Source: Schizochytrium sp. TIO01 (taxonomy: Eukaryota > Sar > Bigyra > Thraustochytrida > Thraustochytriidae). From it: DNA of 64,000 nt. The stretch spans positions 2,878,501 through 2,942,500 of the forward strand of contig SMSO01000032.1 of NCBI GenBank assembly GCA_004764695.1. The letters run 5' to 3'. Positions 1-11,200 of the stretch are shown one piece after another. How positions within the stretch are numbered: position 1 is the stretch's first letter; the number at the start of each line of letters is the position of its first letter. The position numbers and the translations under genes were made by a program. Below the pieces are notes generated by a model that was not told the origin of the DNA, did not search any database, and was given only the letters and a program-made list of their open reading frames with translations.

Positions 1-77
1 GCTCTGACTGGCAGGAGTCCTTGAGGCGCGAGCAGGAACAGTAGTGCTTTGGTGGAAGGTCTAGACGGGACTCGCAC

Positions 78-1199
78 ATGGTTGCCGAAAACATGGAGTG
101 GCAAGAAGAGGCGAGAGATATGAACGTGCGCAAGCAGCGCGTGGAGCTGCTCCTGAATATGGTCAAGGGTAGGGTAGGCGCACAGAACGTATCGCAAACA
201 CCGACGGATCAACAGGTTCGCATGGTTAGGGCAATTGAACTGCTTTGTTACGCAAATGCACGCTCTCAGGAGGAGTACAAGGAGGAGGTTAAATTTATGA
301 TGCTCTTGCACCGTGTGCTGGTAACCGAAGCGAAGAAAAAAGCATCAAGCGGGTCACCTTCAATCAAAAATGAGCGCGAACATGGAGTAAAAAGACCGCA
401 CCCGCCTCCCAAGATGCCACCTAGTAAGCCTGCATCCGCATTAACTTACCGCTCCGGCCAAACCACGCAATCCTCATCATCATCCGTCTCCAATTCACCA
501 GCATCCACTCCAATGTCGCACACATCAACGCCTTACTTCCCCAGCTCACAACCACTTTACAACATGACCTACACACAAGAACAAAAGGTCTCTTCCGGTA
601 TGCCTATGGGTTCTAGTCCCTACGGTCAACCGCACCCTGGATACATGGCCGCTGGTAACCCCGGAATGGACCCCGGCATGGCTGCAATGCCCCCTGCCCC
701 AGGCTCAGGAGGATATTCATACGTGGCTGTCGCTCCTTATGAACCTTGGGCAATCCCGGCGTATGGCACAAACGGAGGTTCTTATGGAGGCGCAGGTATA
801 TCAGGTAACCCAGATTACACCGTACCTGGAGACGTGCATGCACACGCCATGCACCATCAGCAGCAGATTCAGCAGCAGCAAGCACAAGGCCAAAACTCGG
901 GCAGCATGCAGCAGCAGCAATTCGCAGTTCCACCAATGGGAGCACGAAACCTTTCACCAAAAGAGATTAAAAGGAGGAGACTTTCCCAACCACCGCTTCA
1001 CCCCAATGGGGGGGCAGACACTATGGCAGTATCCCAGCCTCAAACCCTCGATGGAAACCGCCGAACCAATTCCGAGCCTGGTCACATCGATCTCACCCCG
1101 CGCCCCATGCAATCCTACGGAGAAGGCGGTGCATGGGTTGACGAAATGGCAGACTTTCTCTCATTGGTCTTTGACGATGATGGTGGAGAAATGAAATGA
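78..1199 (+). CDS. KIX-domain, Gln-rich MED15-like transcription protein
   Basis: The 373-residue protein is probably a transcriptional co-regulator. Residues about 5-85 look like a KIX three-helix domain of the MED15/CBP type: an EWQEEAR start, a first helix with R..RV..LL..V, then AIELLCYANARSQEEY followed by a long amphipathic helix. The ARSQEEY stretch matches the TRDEY position of animal MED15 KIX. KIX domains bind activation domains, and MED15 sits in the Mediator tail. The rest is low complexity: Ser/Pro/Thr-rich to about 200, Gly/Tyr/Met-rich to 250, glutamine runs coded by CAG at 260-283, a basic KEIKRRRL stretch near 295 that may be a nuclear signal, and an acidic-hydrophobic tail (ADFLSLVFDDD) like an activation domain. 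The first ATG follows an in-frame TAG at 42-44. Family assignment is by pattern only. Confidence 0.75.
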   Translation: MVAENMEWQEEARDMNVRKQRVELLLNMVKGRVGAQNVSQTPTDQQVRMVRAIELLCYANARSQEEYKEEVKFMMLLHRVLVTEAKKKASSGSPSIKNEREHGVKRPHPPPKMPPSKPASALTYRSGQTTQSSSSSVSNSPASTPMSHTSTPYFPSSQPLYNMTYTQEQKVSSGMPMGSSPYGQPHPGYMAAGNPGMDPGMAAMPPAPGSGGYSYVAVAPYEPWAIPAYGTNGGSYGGAGISGNPDYTVPGDVHAHAMHHQQQIQQQQAQGQNSGSMQQQQFAVPPMGARNLSPKEIKRRRLSQPPLHPNGGADTMAVSQPQTLDGNRRTNSEPGHIDLTPRPMQSYGEGGAWVDEMADFLSLVFDDDGGEMK

Positions 1200-2300
1200 A
1201 GTGAATATTTCTAGCAAGAACAGAGAAGCCTACAACACATCTCTGGTTCACTACGATGAGATACCCTTTCTTCAAAGGTGCTGAGGGAAAAGGGTTTGAA
1301 TCAGCTTGTGTAATGTAAACCTCATTTCTTCTTTTGATGATTTGACCAATCTCATCCTTTATAAAAGTAATATATACCCACCCACCTTCAAACCATGCAC
1401 TCCGTATCCCCGACGGCAAAGCACTTTATTTTCTCGCGACGCATTCTCTAATGCCTTATGTTTCGCCCTCTTTAATTGTTCTTACAGTGGCAATAGCAGA
1501 CCATACACACGTTCCTCTATACACCATAGTACAATTTGCAGGCGAACCTTTCTAGTTGTTCGTTCTCCTGTTCCTCGAGTGTCTGTGTTGTGGATCTAAA
1601 AGGCCTTCAAAAAGGCTTCGGATTTGTTGGGAAGTGTGGTGACCACCTCTTCCTTTTAATGTAATGCTTTAGCCCTCCATGCAAATACTGTACTTCCTAA
1701 CTTCTTCACTGAACTTCTCATTTAAAATGGAAACGGTACGCAAGGATATTCGTATACATATAACCTACTAAAGCTTATTGACTTATGCATATCTTTCTAA
1801 GATGGTATAGCTCTTATTTCAAATTGATTTCTCGTCGTTGGCTGCCCTCCCTTTTTAAAAAGAAAAAAGTAAACTATTATAGGACACATCAAGTTATGCT
1901 CAAACGCATTCATATATTGACTCCAGTATCATACGATTAATCCTGTTGCCGACTTCATTTCAATTCCTGACCTCTTCGTATGAATATGAATCATGTTGCC
2001 AGTTGAATATCAATTCTGACCTCAAAGTTCGAATACAAATTTATGATTACAGTCTAACTTTTGCAAATATGGAGATAGTTTGCATATTTTACTAGGAGTG
2101 AAAAAGTGCATCACAGGTAGAGGAATTAAAGCAATCCCACAACACAATTTACTGTGAAATGAGCTTTAAAGGACGTTTATTTTGATCGTATCAGCGAAAA
2201 CCTGTGTTTTCCAAAAGGACGATTCAAAGAAATTTACATAAACAGGCTAGTCTGCAACTTGTAGGCTAGTCTGCAATTTGTAGGGTCACGGCGAGTGACC
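1200..2300. other. Convergent intergenic region, no gene seen
   Basis: This is the space between the 3' ends of the KIX-domain gene and the RING-finger gene. It is AT-rich and holds only short frames with no protein-like composition. It presumably contains both 3' untranslated regions and polyadenylation sites. Confidence 0.6.
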
Positions 2301-2900
2301 TTACTGAATTAGACAATTCTCACTAGTGTGATCGAGTTTAGGGTCCTTTTCAAGTTTTTTCGCCATTTGCTTGAACTTCTTGCGAAAGCCAGGCGGTAAA
2401 TTTGGTTTTACCGCATGCAAGTACTCCCAATACTCTTCTAGTTCCTCTCCATCCCTGTACTCTCGAATACATTGAATCTCTTGCATACAAACAGGGCAAG
2501 CGTGCCATGTCGAGGTTGGTACCTTTGGCCCATTCTTTCGCCAAGGGCCAATGCGATGAGCTCTAATACACTTATCACACAAACATAGGTGATCGCAAGG
2601 GAAGAGAACCTTGGTACAAGGTCTTTCCTTGCTAGAACACAAACAACAGCGTATGTTTTCAGTATCAAACTTATGCGTTGCAATATTGCGGGCGTAAACC
2701 GCGCGTGCGACATGGTCCCTTGCTAAACCTAGATAGTCCGTTCGGCGCACCTCATCTTCAATATAGACCTCAAGGGCCTCACTTTTGGCTTGGTGAAAAT
2801 CTTCCTCAGTGTCATACTCTAACTCCTCCGCTGTTTCCCCTGTATTGAAATGGTCATCATCGTTCTCTGCTTCGTAGTCTTGCTCACTGGACGAATACAT
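2301..2900 (-). CDS. RING-type (C3HC4-like) zinc-finger protein, probable E3 ubiquitin ligase
   Basis: The 199-residue protein has an acidic N-terminal third rich in Asp/Glu, a short helical stretch, and a RING-like zinc finger at roughly residues 83-145. The visible metal ligands run RCCLC, then PC..VLFPCDHLCLCDKC, then a spacer longer than usual (about 20 residues including WRKNGPKVP) before HACPVCMQEIQ. The PCDHLCLCDKC and CPVCMQ halves are typical of the RING-HC domains that recruit E2 enzymes. The C-terminal 50 residues are charged. The frame opens upstream with GTG, but the first ATG is codon 5 of that frame and an in-frame TGA lies just beyond, so the start is set at position 2900. A TATA-like sequence lies about 60 bases upstream. 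The substrate cannot be inferred. Confidence 0.8.
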   Translation of the reverse strand: MYSSSEQDYEAENDDDHFNTGETAEELEYDTEEDFHQAKSEALEVYIEDEVRRTDYLGLARDHVARAVYARNIATHKFDTENIRCCLCSSKERPCTKVLFPCDHLCLCDKCIRAHRIGPWRKNGPKVPTSTWHACPVCMQEIQCIREYRDGEELEEYWEYLHAVKPNLPPGFRKKFKQMAKKLEKDPKLDHTSENCLIQ

Positions 2901-2960
2901 CTGTTGATCCACCTTGCGTCAGCGTTCTTGCCTGTACCAAGTTGGCTACGCTGAAAAAAT

Positions 2961-2974
2961 GTATATATATATAC
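2961..2974 (-). promoter_or_regulatory. TATA-box-like element of the RING-finger gene
   Basis: An alternating TA tract (GTATATATATATAC) lies 60 bases before the ATG of the minus-strand RING gene. A similar TATATATAA stands about 50 bases before the second sulfotransferase gene near 28.3 kb, so both could be core promoters with very short leaders. It is palindromic, so orientation is inferred from the gene. Confidence 0.4.
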
Positions 2975-5572
2975 TACCGTTCGGGTGGTACACAGAGCCT
3001 TTAGAACCAATCTGTGCTAGACTCACAACTCAACTTGTGAAGGCGCCCAAAGCAAGCGATACTTTTGGCAAAATAATAGCTGGCAAACTGTTACAACTAA
3101 TCAAGCATGCGCGACTGCAGTCACCGAGGCACAGCCACGCAGTTTTGAATTCTACAGGAAAACAAGAATTGCTTGCCTTGCTGCTGACACAACTTAAGCC
3201 GGGTTGGTTCACCCAAAGTATATTAGGTCTATGCTTTAAATTCGTGCTGCTATTGCTTGCTTTCCCTTTCTCAGATAGGTCCCTCTACTCTTCGTTGAAC
3301 TACAAGTCTCTACCGCAGCTCCTTCTTACAGTTCAAGTCCTACAAACCTTGCGAAAGCCTCCCTAAGGACACTAAGCTTAGATCAGAGGCCATGGAACGA
3401 GGCGCACAAAGGCCAGCGAGGTCGTCAGTGCAACTTCTCGAGACACCACAAACCAGGTTTGCGTGTGTGCGTCTATAGGTCGAGATCTGGCAACACCAGG
3501 CAAAGGATTTGCTACCTACTCGCTCCAGGACAGTGAAAAGGGTGAAGTTGGACCTGGACAAAACTCGATCGGTGCTAGCACACTCAATCCATGTCAAGGT
3601 GCTTGAGCAAAGTTGGAAAGTGTGGCACTTTTAGCAGCCTTGCATAGCTTAGTTTGAGGCCTGGATCCTGGGTCCTTGCCAACGGCTATTTCTGTACAGC
3701 CGTAATAAGAAACTCCAATCAAGGAAAAAAGAGAAGAAAAAAGAGTTGGAAGAATAATTCTACAGCTTGATATCAGAAATTGACTAGAAGTGTTTTTGCA
3801 AGCCAAAGAATATTCGCTAGGCAGGTTCCTCACATCATCCTTGCAACCTTTTCGCAGAAAGGCTTTGTATATTTGTATATAACAGACAAGAGGCCCGATG
3901 TATCTTTTCCCAGATTTATTTTAAAGCGAATTTTTGGATGCTAGTGCGGGGTTCTTGTCTTTAACTTAAGAGCTGCTGTGCAACGGAAGGAGTCTTCGCT
4001 TGCCTAGGTGGTCTCTTATTGCACGATAGTTTTTAACGAATGGACCCTTCCTGTAGGATTGGACTAGCGTAACTTAATGAACCGAGAAGCTATGGATTGC
4101 CAATAACAGACTTTTCAACGCCAGCAGTGTAGCTTGCTGCTAACTGTAACATTGTAGAAATACTTCATATAGCCTGACTGTTTCTATCGCAGTCCATGAA
4201 GAATTGCGGGATTATATGAACTTGGGTTCGTCTCAAGTATGTCTATAAAAAGGGAAAACACTAACACCTTAAAAAGTAAACTTCGCATTGTCGTTTCAAT
4301 TACGAAAACCACGTTGAATGCATATTGCTTAATCGATAGAGTATAAGCATTCAATCTAGTGAATTTTGGTTAAACAAAGTGCGCAAATTCACAACACAAC
4401 AAAGTGAATAAGTTACCCAAGAAGAAACATTTATGTTACAACAAGTACTACTCAAGGAAAGATTCAACTCACTCATGCCAATGATAATAATGCATCATGC
4501 TAAGGATTGTATAATGCCAGCCTTTATTGAATGCTCTAAATGATTGCTTTGCTGTTGCAAACTTCCTTTCACATTAAAATTTATAATTTCTAATTAGTAT
4601 TTTACATAAACCAACTCAATAGACAAGGCCCCTCAAAACGCTCAACACTCAGTGGCTCATGCCCACGGATCCTTGCATCCTGGAAAAACATTCTTTGACA
4701 GCATCTTCCCTTGATACTCCTGCTCCTCAAGTATTGAACGAACCACCTTGAACCTGTTTGGAAGAAATTGTTTTTACTACAAGAACTCAACAGAAAGATG
4801 CGTTGAATAGGTCTCTATCTCTATACCTAGTAGTACTAGTGTAAAGAATGTAATAATGATTATAATTATGGTTATAAATAAGAAAGAGAAGGGAAAAAGT
4901 GCAGGAGTCCAGTTGTCCAAGCATTAAAAACAAAGGTGTATGTTCTATCTAATCTTTTCTCACTTCATTCTGGATTTATAAATCCCTTCTTCCGAGAGTA
5001 GATGAACCGGTCGGATCAAAATATACGAGTTTCGTATATGTATTACTAAGTATGAGAAATTGGACATCTGGGTTATATCATCAAAGAAAAATAGGAATGC
5101 TATTGCGATAAGTTGCTATCTGTTTCCACTTCTAGAAGAAGTAGCCACGAATAAAAAGTTTCTGTTATCTCCTCACAGGTGCTCACAGGTGAGCGTTAGA
5201 TAGCGGAACTAATCACGCGTCTTGCCAGTTGCTTGGTTTTTCGTTTGGCCAAACATACAGCACTGGCGGTTATGAGGAATATTACAAGGCTCTATGTATT
5301 GGAATTTGAAACTGAGTCACCGGTTCGTGTTGGTGTGAGTAAGTACACTTATTCCAGCTTATAACGAAGCAGACGTAAATATCAGCAACAGGGATAGCTA
5401 CGCGAATCTGTGCCGAATTCTTTGACTGAGAGATCATTTACAGCGCAAACATGGACATACAGCAACAATCTTATCATATAAGGGCAGCTATTCAGACTTC
5501 TAGCTGAGGCTAGCTTATCTATATTCCTTGCCCTTTTCATTGGAGGAAGCAAAAGATGCTAGACTGGCTTAT
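2975..5572. other. Spacer of 2.6 kb, nothing convincing
   Basis: AT-rich sequence with scattered short open frames on both strands. None starts with ATG and also shows protein-like composition, and I recognised no RNA gene or mobile element. Confidence 0.5.
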
Positions 5573-6927
5573 CTATTGCCAATTTTCTTGAGCCCAAACT
5601 TCTGTTTTGACAATATCATGAGGTTTGGGATGCAAAGGGAAGTTGATCACTCTTGAACCATCAGGTGGTTCTTTGTTGTCACGAACATGTGTTTTGTAAT
5701 CAAGCAGTTGACCCGGGAATAGTATTTGCAAGGAATCAGCATGTTTTACTGTCATCTCTAACCAGAAATCAAGACGATGGACAACACTCGTGATGAACTC
5801 GATTCCGATTTTTGACAACTGGCCAAAGATTGCTTCTTGTAGCAAGAGCTGCCCGCGCGGGAATAGCATCACTGAGCTGTTGTACCCTGCTGTGCGATCC
5901 TCAGTTTTACTAAACTCGTTTGTATACAAAGTTGCAAATAAACCTTGATAAGATACAATTTCATCCAGACTACCTACAATAATAGTGTCAAGGTCAAGAT
6001 AAACAATCCGCTCATATCTTGACGGGATGTGCTTCTCCAGATGCCCAGAGAAAAGTGCAGAGGCTTTATGCCACCAGCCAGTCCAAGAATTCTCGGGTAA
6101 TGGTCGTGTTTCTCCTTCCACACCCTGTGGATCCTCAGTAAAACAAAAAAATCCGTGTTCAATACCTTGTAGATGCCTTCGAACGCTCGCCTGAAGCTTA
6201 TTTACATACTCAGCACTATATTTTGTACCCCATTTGACACATACAATAGCAAGTGGCGCAGGTTTACTTATTTTTGGGGGGGTGAAGAACGTTCAAGCTC
6301 TAAGCTTTCCAACTGATTGTTGTTTTTAGTCACATCGACATATGACGGTTTCCAAGATTCTGAAAGACAAGCGCGCTGTCTGATTGAGCTCCACGCTCGA
6401 TCGATAGCCTCATCGCTACGATTGAGACGACGGAGCGCGCTACCAAGGTTCCACTGAGCAACGTCATCATTCTTCTTCAAGTGTAGTACTTGCTCGCAGC
6501 ATTCCAAAGCCACGTTAAGATCCCTCAACGAACCACGTTTCAGAAGTGCCCCTGCAAGGCAGTTCCACGCCTCTACAAAAGATGGTTTCAACATGGCAGC
6601 TGCTTCAAAGTGGGCAATAGAAAGTGGCTTGGCTCCGAGGTCATCCCAAACACAGCCCAGGTTAAAGTGAGTTGCTGGCAAGGCTGGTGCTAAGTCAAGA
6701 GCATTCTTGAGCCCTACTAGTGCTCTCTTTGGCTGACCACGCCCCCTTACAACACCTGCAAGTTTCCCAAACGCACGCGCTCGTGATTCATCGTTTGGGC
6801 CTTGCATGGTGGTGCCGTACCAGCTGCTCCACGTGTGTCCACATGGTATACTCTCGTCGTGGTTCCGACTTGCCCACGAAAACACAGTGTGCCCCGGCGG
6901 CACTGCAATCATTTTTCCTGCAGACAT
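5573..6927 (-). pseudogene. TPR repeat plus GT-A (GT8-like, DxD) glycosyltransferase, frame broken at a C7 run
   Basis: Two overlapping frames on one strand make one gene. The upstream frame (ATG at 6927, stop at 6268) codes TPR helices: AFGKLAGVVRGRG, HFNLGCVWDDLG, AWNCLAGALLKRG and QWNLGSALRRLN all fit the TPR pattern. The downstream frame (open from about 6291, stop at 5573) codes a nucleotide-sugar transferase domain: IVCVKWGTKYSAEYV at its start, a metal-binding DxD in YLDLDTIIVGSLDE, GYNSSVMLFPRG, and a C-terminal FPLHPKPHD resembling the HxxxxKP end of GT8 enzymes. One extra base in the C7 run at 6276-6282 would join them in frame. So either the assembly lost a base or the gene is freshly mutated. 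The 5' end is uncertain: other frames stay open up to 7248 and further shifts are possible. Donor sugar and acceptor are unknown. Confidence 0.65.
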
Positions 6928-7985
6928 AAGTCCCCACCGCGATCTCAAACCTCGCTTGCTTGCCCTGTATCGCTCTCAACGTATTGGCAAGGCCACTTTT
7001 AACGTCAAAGAACTTCGTCCTGGTCCTGTGCGAAGGGTTGGAAGGTCCAATTCGTTGAAGTACCGCCTTGAACAAAAACCGTTTTCTAAAACAGAGCAAT
7101 CCCACATTAAGCCACTTGCATTACACCACCGACCACGTACACCAGAGCTGCAGACCCGTATTTGTCTTCGCAGGCGAGTCTCCAGCCCCAACTTTAACGT
7201 ATCAACAATCTGCCCATTGCAACTTCTTCGTCTTTGCTTGCCCAACATTCATTCGCTTGCTAAAAACAGTTGTGTTAGTACTACTTAGAACTGAGTACAT
7301 AAAGTAATGGGTCGTTAGTTTGAGGTATCAACGAAGAGCGCTGTTTTGGTGGTTAGCAGGACTTGGAATAAAGCAATCCCGCGATTTGCAGAGCGAAAAG
7401 CGCAGGCCGTGCACGGTCTTCTGCGATATATCTATAACCATGTACTTGCCAGACACTATGCTCGCGCATATCTAGGGATCGGGGTTCCAACGAGACTGCA
7501 GTTCCCATCTTGTGAACCATCTTGCTGTGATTTATGTTTTACTCTATCTGTAGTACATGCGCTCCCAAAGAAATGAATGAATGAATAATACCTTCGGCAG
7601 CGCATGAGATTTTCCAAAGACCATCAATAAATAAAAAGTAATCCAGCATGGAACTATGCATCTCCTGATGCCAGCGGCGAGCCAGGTCTGCGTGAATGCA
7701 AGAGCGTAGGAAAACTAACGTGAGCGGAGAGCCTCCGATTGCAGAGTTGCAATTGATGCAGCTTTGGGAGAGTGTGCGACCCAGGCCACTAAGACATCTT
7801 AGAAGCTCGCGACGACCAATGCTAAAAAGAAAGAAGTGTTTTGTTTTAAAATTTATGTGACGAGAGAGATCGAAAGGCACGAAGAAGGCAGCAGATTGAA
7901 TCACGAGCCACGCGATACGAAGCCAAGGCAGCGGCAAGCCTTCGAAGCACCGGGCTGCGGAGCCCGTGGCACGTCAACGCTCAGT

Positions 7986-8018
<33 letters not shown>

Positions 8019-8221
8019 TTCAGCAGTAGCAGCTGCAAGTGCAGAAGCGGACAATTGTGTAGGCTTCTGGCGATCGCTAATTTAGTCCAGAGTTTGGGAG
8101 CAACACGAGGAACAAGCTCGCGGCCAGGGAGTAGGGACAAGGCAAAAAGGCTGATAGCAACTTGGGCATTTGGAGCGAGACTCATTTTATTAGCCCGTAG
8201 GACTCGACCGAGCAACAGGCG
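6928..8221. other. Divergent intergenic region with CAG repeat
   Basis: This region separates the minus-strand glycosyltransferase and the plus-strand RGG/SR gene, so it should hold both promoters. Minus-strand frames between 6976 and 7248 (one with an ATG at 7248) have somewhat protein-like composition and may be more of the broken glycosyltransferase gene. The stretch from 7836 to 8221 is open on the plus strand but has no ATG before 8222. Confidence 0.45.
7985..8034 (+). repeat. CAG/AGC trinucleotide repeat
   Basis: About eleven uninterrupted AGC units followed by imperfect ones (TTC, AGT interruptions), 190-240 bases before the ATG at 8222. It is probably in the promoter or 5' leader of the RGG/SR gene. 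Confidence 0.85.
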
Positions 8222-11200
8222 ATGAAGCGCTCTTGGGAGTCACCACAAGATGATGGGGACAACCAGCGGCAAGGCAAATACAGCAACGCTATACCCAGTA
8301 AATTCCAACGCAATAATTCTGACGCAGCATCTTCTGTCAACAGCAGAGGCCGAGGAGGCCGAGGAGGTCGAGGACATGCTTCTAGAGGCGCTCCAAGGGG
8401 CGCTCCAAGAGGCGCTCCAAAAGGCGCTCCAAGAGGCGCTCCAAGAGGCACTCCAAGAGGCACTCCAAGGGGCCTCTCAAGAGTTCCTTCAAGAGGCGCT
8501 GGTCGAGGTGCTCTGAGTGGTGCTGGTCGGGGCGACTCCTCGTTTCCTCCGTCGACGAGAGACTCTCAAAATAATGAGGAAAGCTCAGGCGGACGCGGAA
8601 GAGGCTTTAAATCGAATGGTTCCTTGCCGTATTCATTTGCTATTCGGGATAAAAGCACAGGCGACGATTTCGATGCATCGCAGAACAATCCTGCGAATAC
8701 CGGAGAAGATCCCGTTGTTGGTAATATTCTTGGAAATAGCAGCACTCTAAAGGATGTGCTTTCAAGGAATGTGGAATTAAATACAGTTCAGCAAGAGACT
8801 GACACTTTGGGCACTTTAAGACAAAAACATATTTTCTGGGGAAGCGAGGACTTGAATGCAGAAGAAGGGGTCTCAAAGAATGCTGTAAATGATAACAGCG
8901 AACATGTCGAGCATCAACCGAAAGCCATGAAAAGACAACTTTCTTTCTCAAGCAATAGCTCAGGAGTACGGAATGGGTCTCACCGAAGCTCGTGGAATGG
9001 CGATAATGATCGAAACTCAAGGTATGGCAACACTGATCGAAGCTCACATCATGGCGACTATGGTAGTCGCGGCAAGTATTCTTCAGATTATACAAAGGGC
9101 AACATCCGGCGTACTGATCGGACAGAAGTAAACAGAAGCTATTCGAATCCACGAAGGTCATCATCGCGTTCACCCCGAAGATCAAACGAGTATTCCCCTC
9201 GCTCAAGGGATAGCAAAGATCATAATCGGAATTCCGTGCGCTCTCCGAGGTCCCAATCACAACATTATGCAGATCAGCGAAGCCATGACAGTAGCTACTC
9301 AAGATCAAGTAAACATTACGACTCTCGGGGTCGTAGTAGGAGTCGCAGCCGGAGTCCAGTTAATCCTATGAGCAGCGCGACTTCCGGCACGCATACTGCA
9401 TTGCCAGATGCGCAAAGAATCTCCGAACCGCAAGTAAAGTCTACTGTTGAGTCTGCCGATTCGCCTAGAAAGACTCAGGAAGTTCAGAGCAGTAAAAAAA
9501 TTCCATTGAATGAACGCAAGCCTGCTGATACTTCTCGGGAGGAAAGAAACTCTCTTGTGTCTAGCCCGGTACCAAATAAAATGGATGCTGCTACAATGTC
9601 GGTGACGGCCAGAGCACCTCCTAATCATTCACCTCCTACAACAGAGAACATTGTGAAAACAGAAGATCACACAGGTTCTAACACTCAGAAGACAGATTCC
9701 GCAAGTTCTTCTGATATAATGAAAACTGTTTTGAAAAACATCGATCATAGTGAGAAATGGCGATTTCGTACTGATGATCTCATTCGGAATATTGAGCAGG
9801 GTACGCAAAATTTGAAATTTCGCGTCGAAAAGTTGGAGCTGAACACCGAACGACTTCGGAACCAACAAAATACTATACAGCGTACCTGCGACGAACTCAA
9901 AGAAAAACAGGTCGCCGCTGCCACCTCTTCTCTTTCCGAGCCACCCATGCCCGCCGATCTTGAAAGCTTTAAGTTGAGTATTATGTCGGAAATAGAGAAC
10001 CGGGTGATTGGTCAGACTGAAGCCAGCGCTTTTAGGCTTCAACGTAACTTTGAATTACAACTGAAAGAACTTCGAGATTCGCACCGCCAGCAACAAAAGG
10101 AGATGGCTGATAAATTTGAGAAAACGCTGGAAAGTCTTCGTGGAACAATCAAAAATTCACATGATGACCAGGAAAGTCATGTTAAGGCCTTGAACAAACG
10201 CGTTCTGACTTTGGACCAATCACTTGACAAAATGAGAGACTCTTATGGAGATCTGAAAAAGAGCATTTCTCCACCTTTTGATTTGTCCAAAGCAAAAGAG
10301 TATCTAGAGCTTAAGGAAAAAGTCAGACATCTTCGGAAGAAGCTTGCGGATCATGATAAGACCCTCAATGATCTTCAAGAAACAACTGAAACTATTTACA
10401 ACGACTTTGTCATGAAGGAGGCAAAGACTGCGGACGTCCGTGCTATCAATAAGATAACTCAGGATTCGAACGAATTAATGAAGGCACATTCCACATTTGC
10501 TGAAGCATCTGGCACTCAGGCTTTGCCGTCGAGCTCTTCTAGTGCGACTACGCAGAATAATCAAAGCAACAATCTACCGAGTCCGTTGACTGAGCCGACC
10601 GAAACCACTAGGCATATTAAGCGTGAGCCTTCAAAGCAAGATGTTTTGGTTATCTCTGACCCTAGTGCTTGGTCTCAGCACCAATCACACTCTTCTTCAG
10701 GTGGGGCACCTGCAAATATTCTTGCGTCACATTTGCAGCACCAACAGTCCTTTGGAAGTACTGTTTCGGCTACTGCATCACTGTCGTCTGTACAACAACC
10801 AGGTATGGAAAGCCCTATAGGGTCTACTCTGCCAAGACACATTGGCCGACGACCTCCTTCTCTCAAGAAAGAAAGTGCGCTCCAAGATATTATGAGCTAT
10901 TCGTATGCGGTAGAATTGTCACAGCAAAATAACAGCGTCATCTGGAGTTGCAGCAATATGACCCCCAGACCAATTCCGGGTCGTGAAGGAGAGTTCTTTC
11001 TTTGCCTCGCAGCGGGTCCCAATCCTAGTAGTGCTTCTCACCGAAAATGTTTACGTGCTGTACAGCACTATCTAACAGGAGTCATTGGCGTTGATGGCAC
11101 CTCTGCGATTACTGAACATTTTTCGCATCCAGATAACTTCGGCAAAGGTTTCCCTTTACATAAGGAAGAGTCTCATGGGCGAGTTTCTTTCAAGCTGCGT

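Noticed and set aside
2914-3366. 150-codon plus-strand open frame upstream of the RING gene
   Set aside because: It has no ATG at its front, covers the promoter and TATA-like element of the RING gene, and has biased Leu-rich composition.
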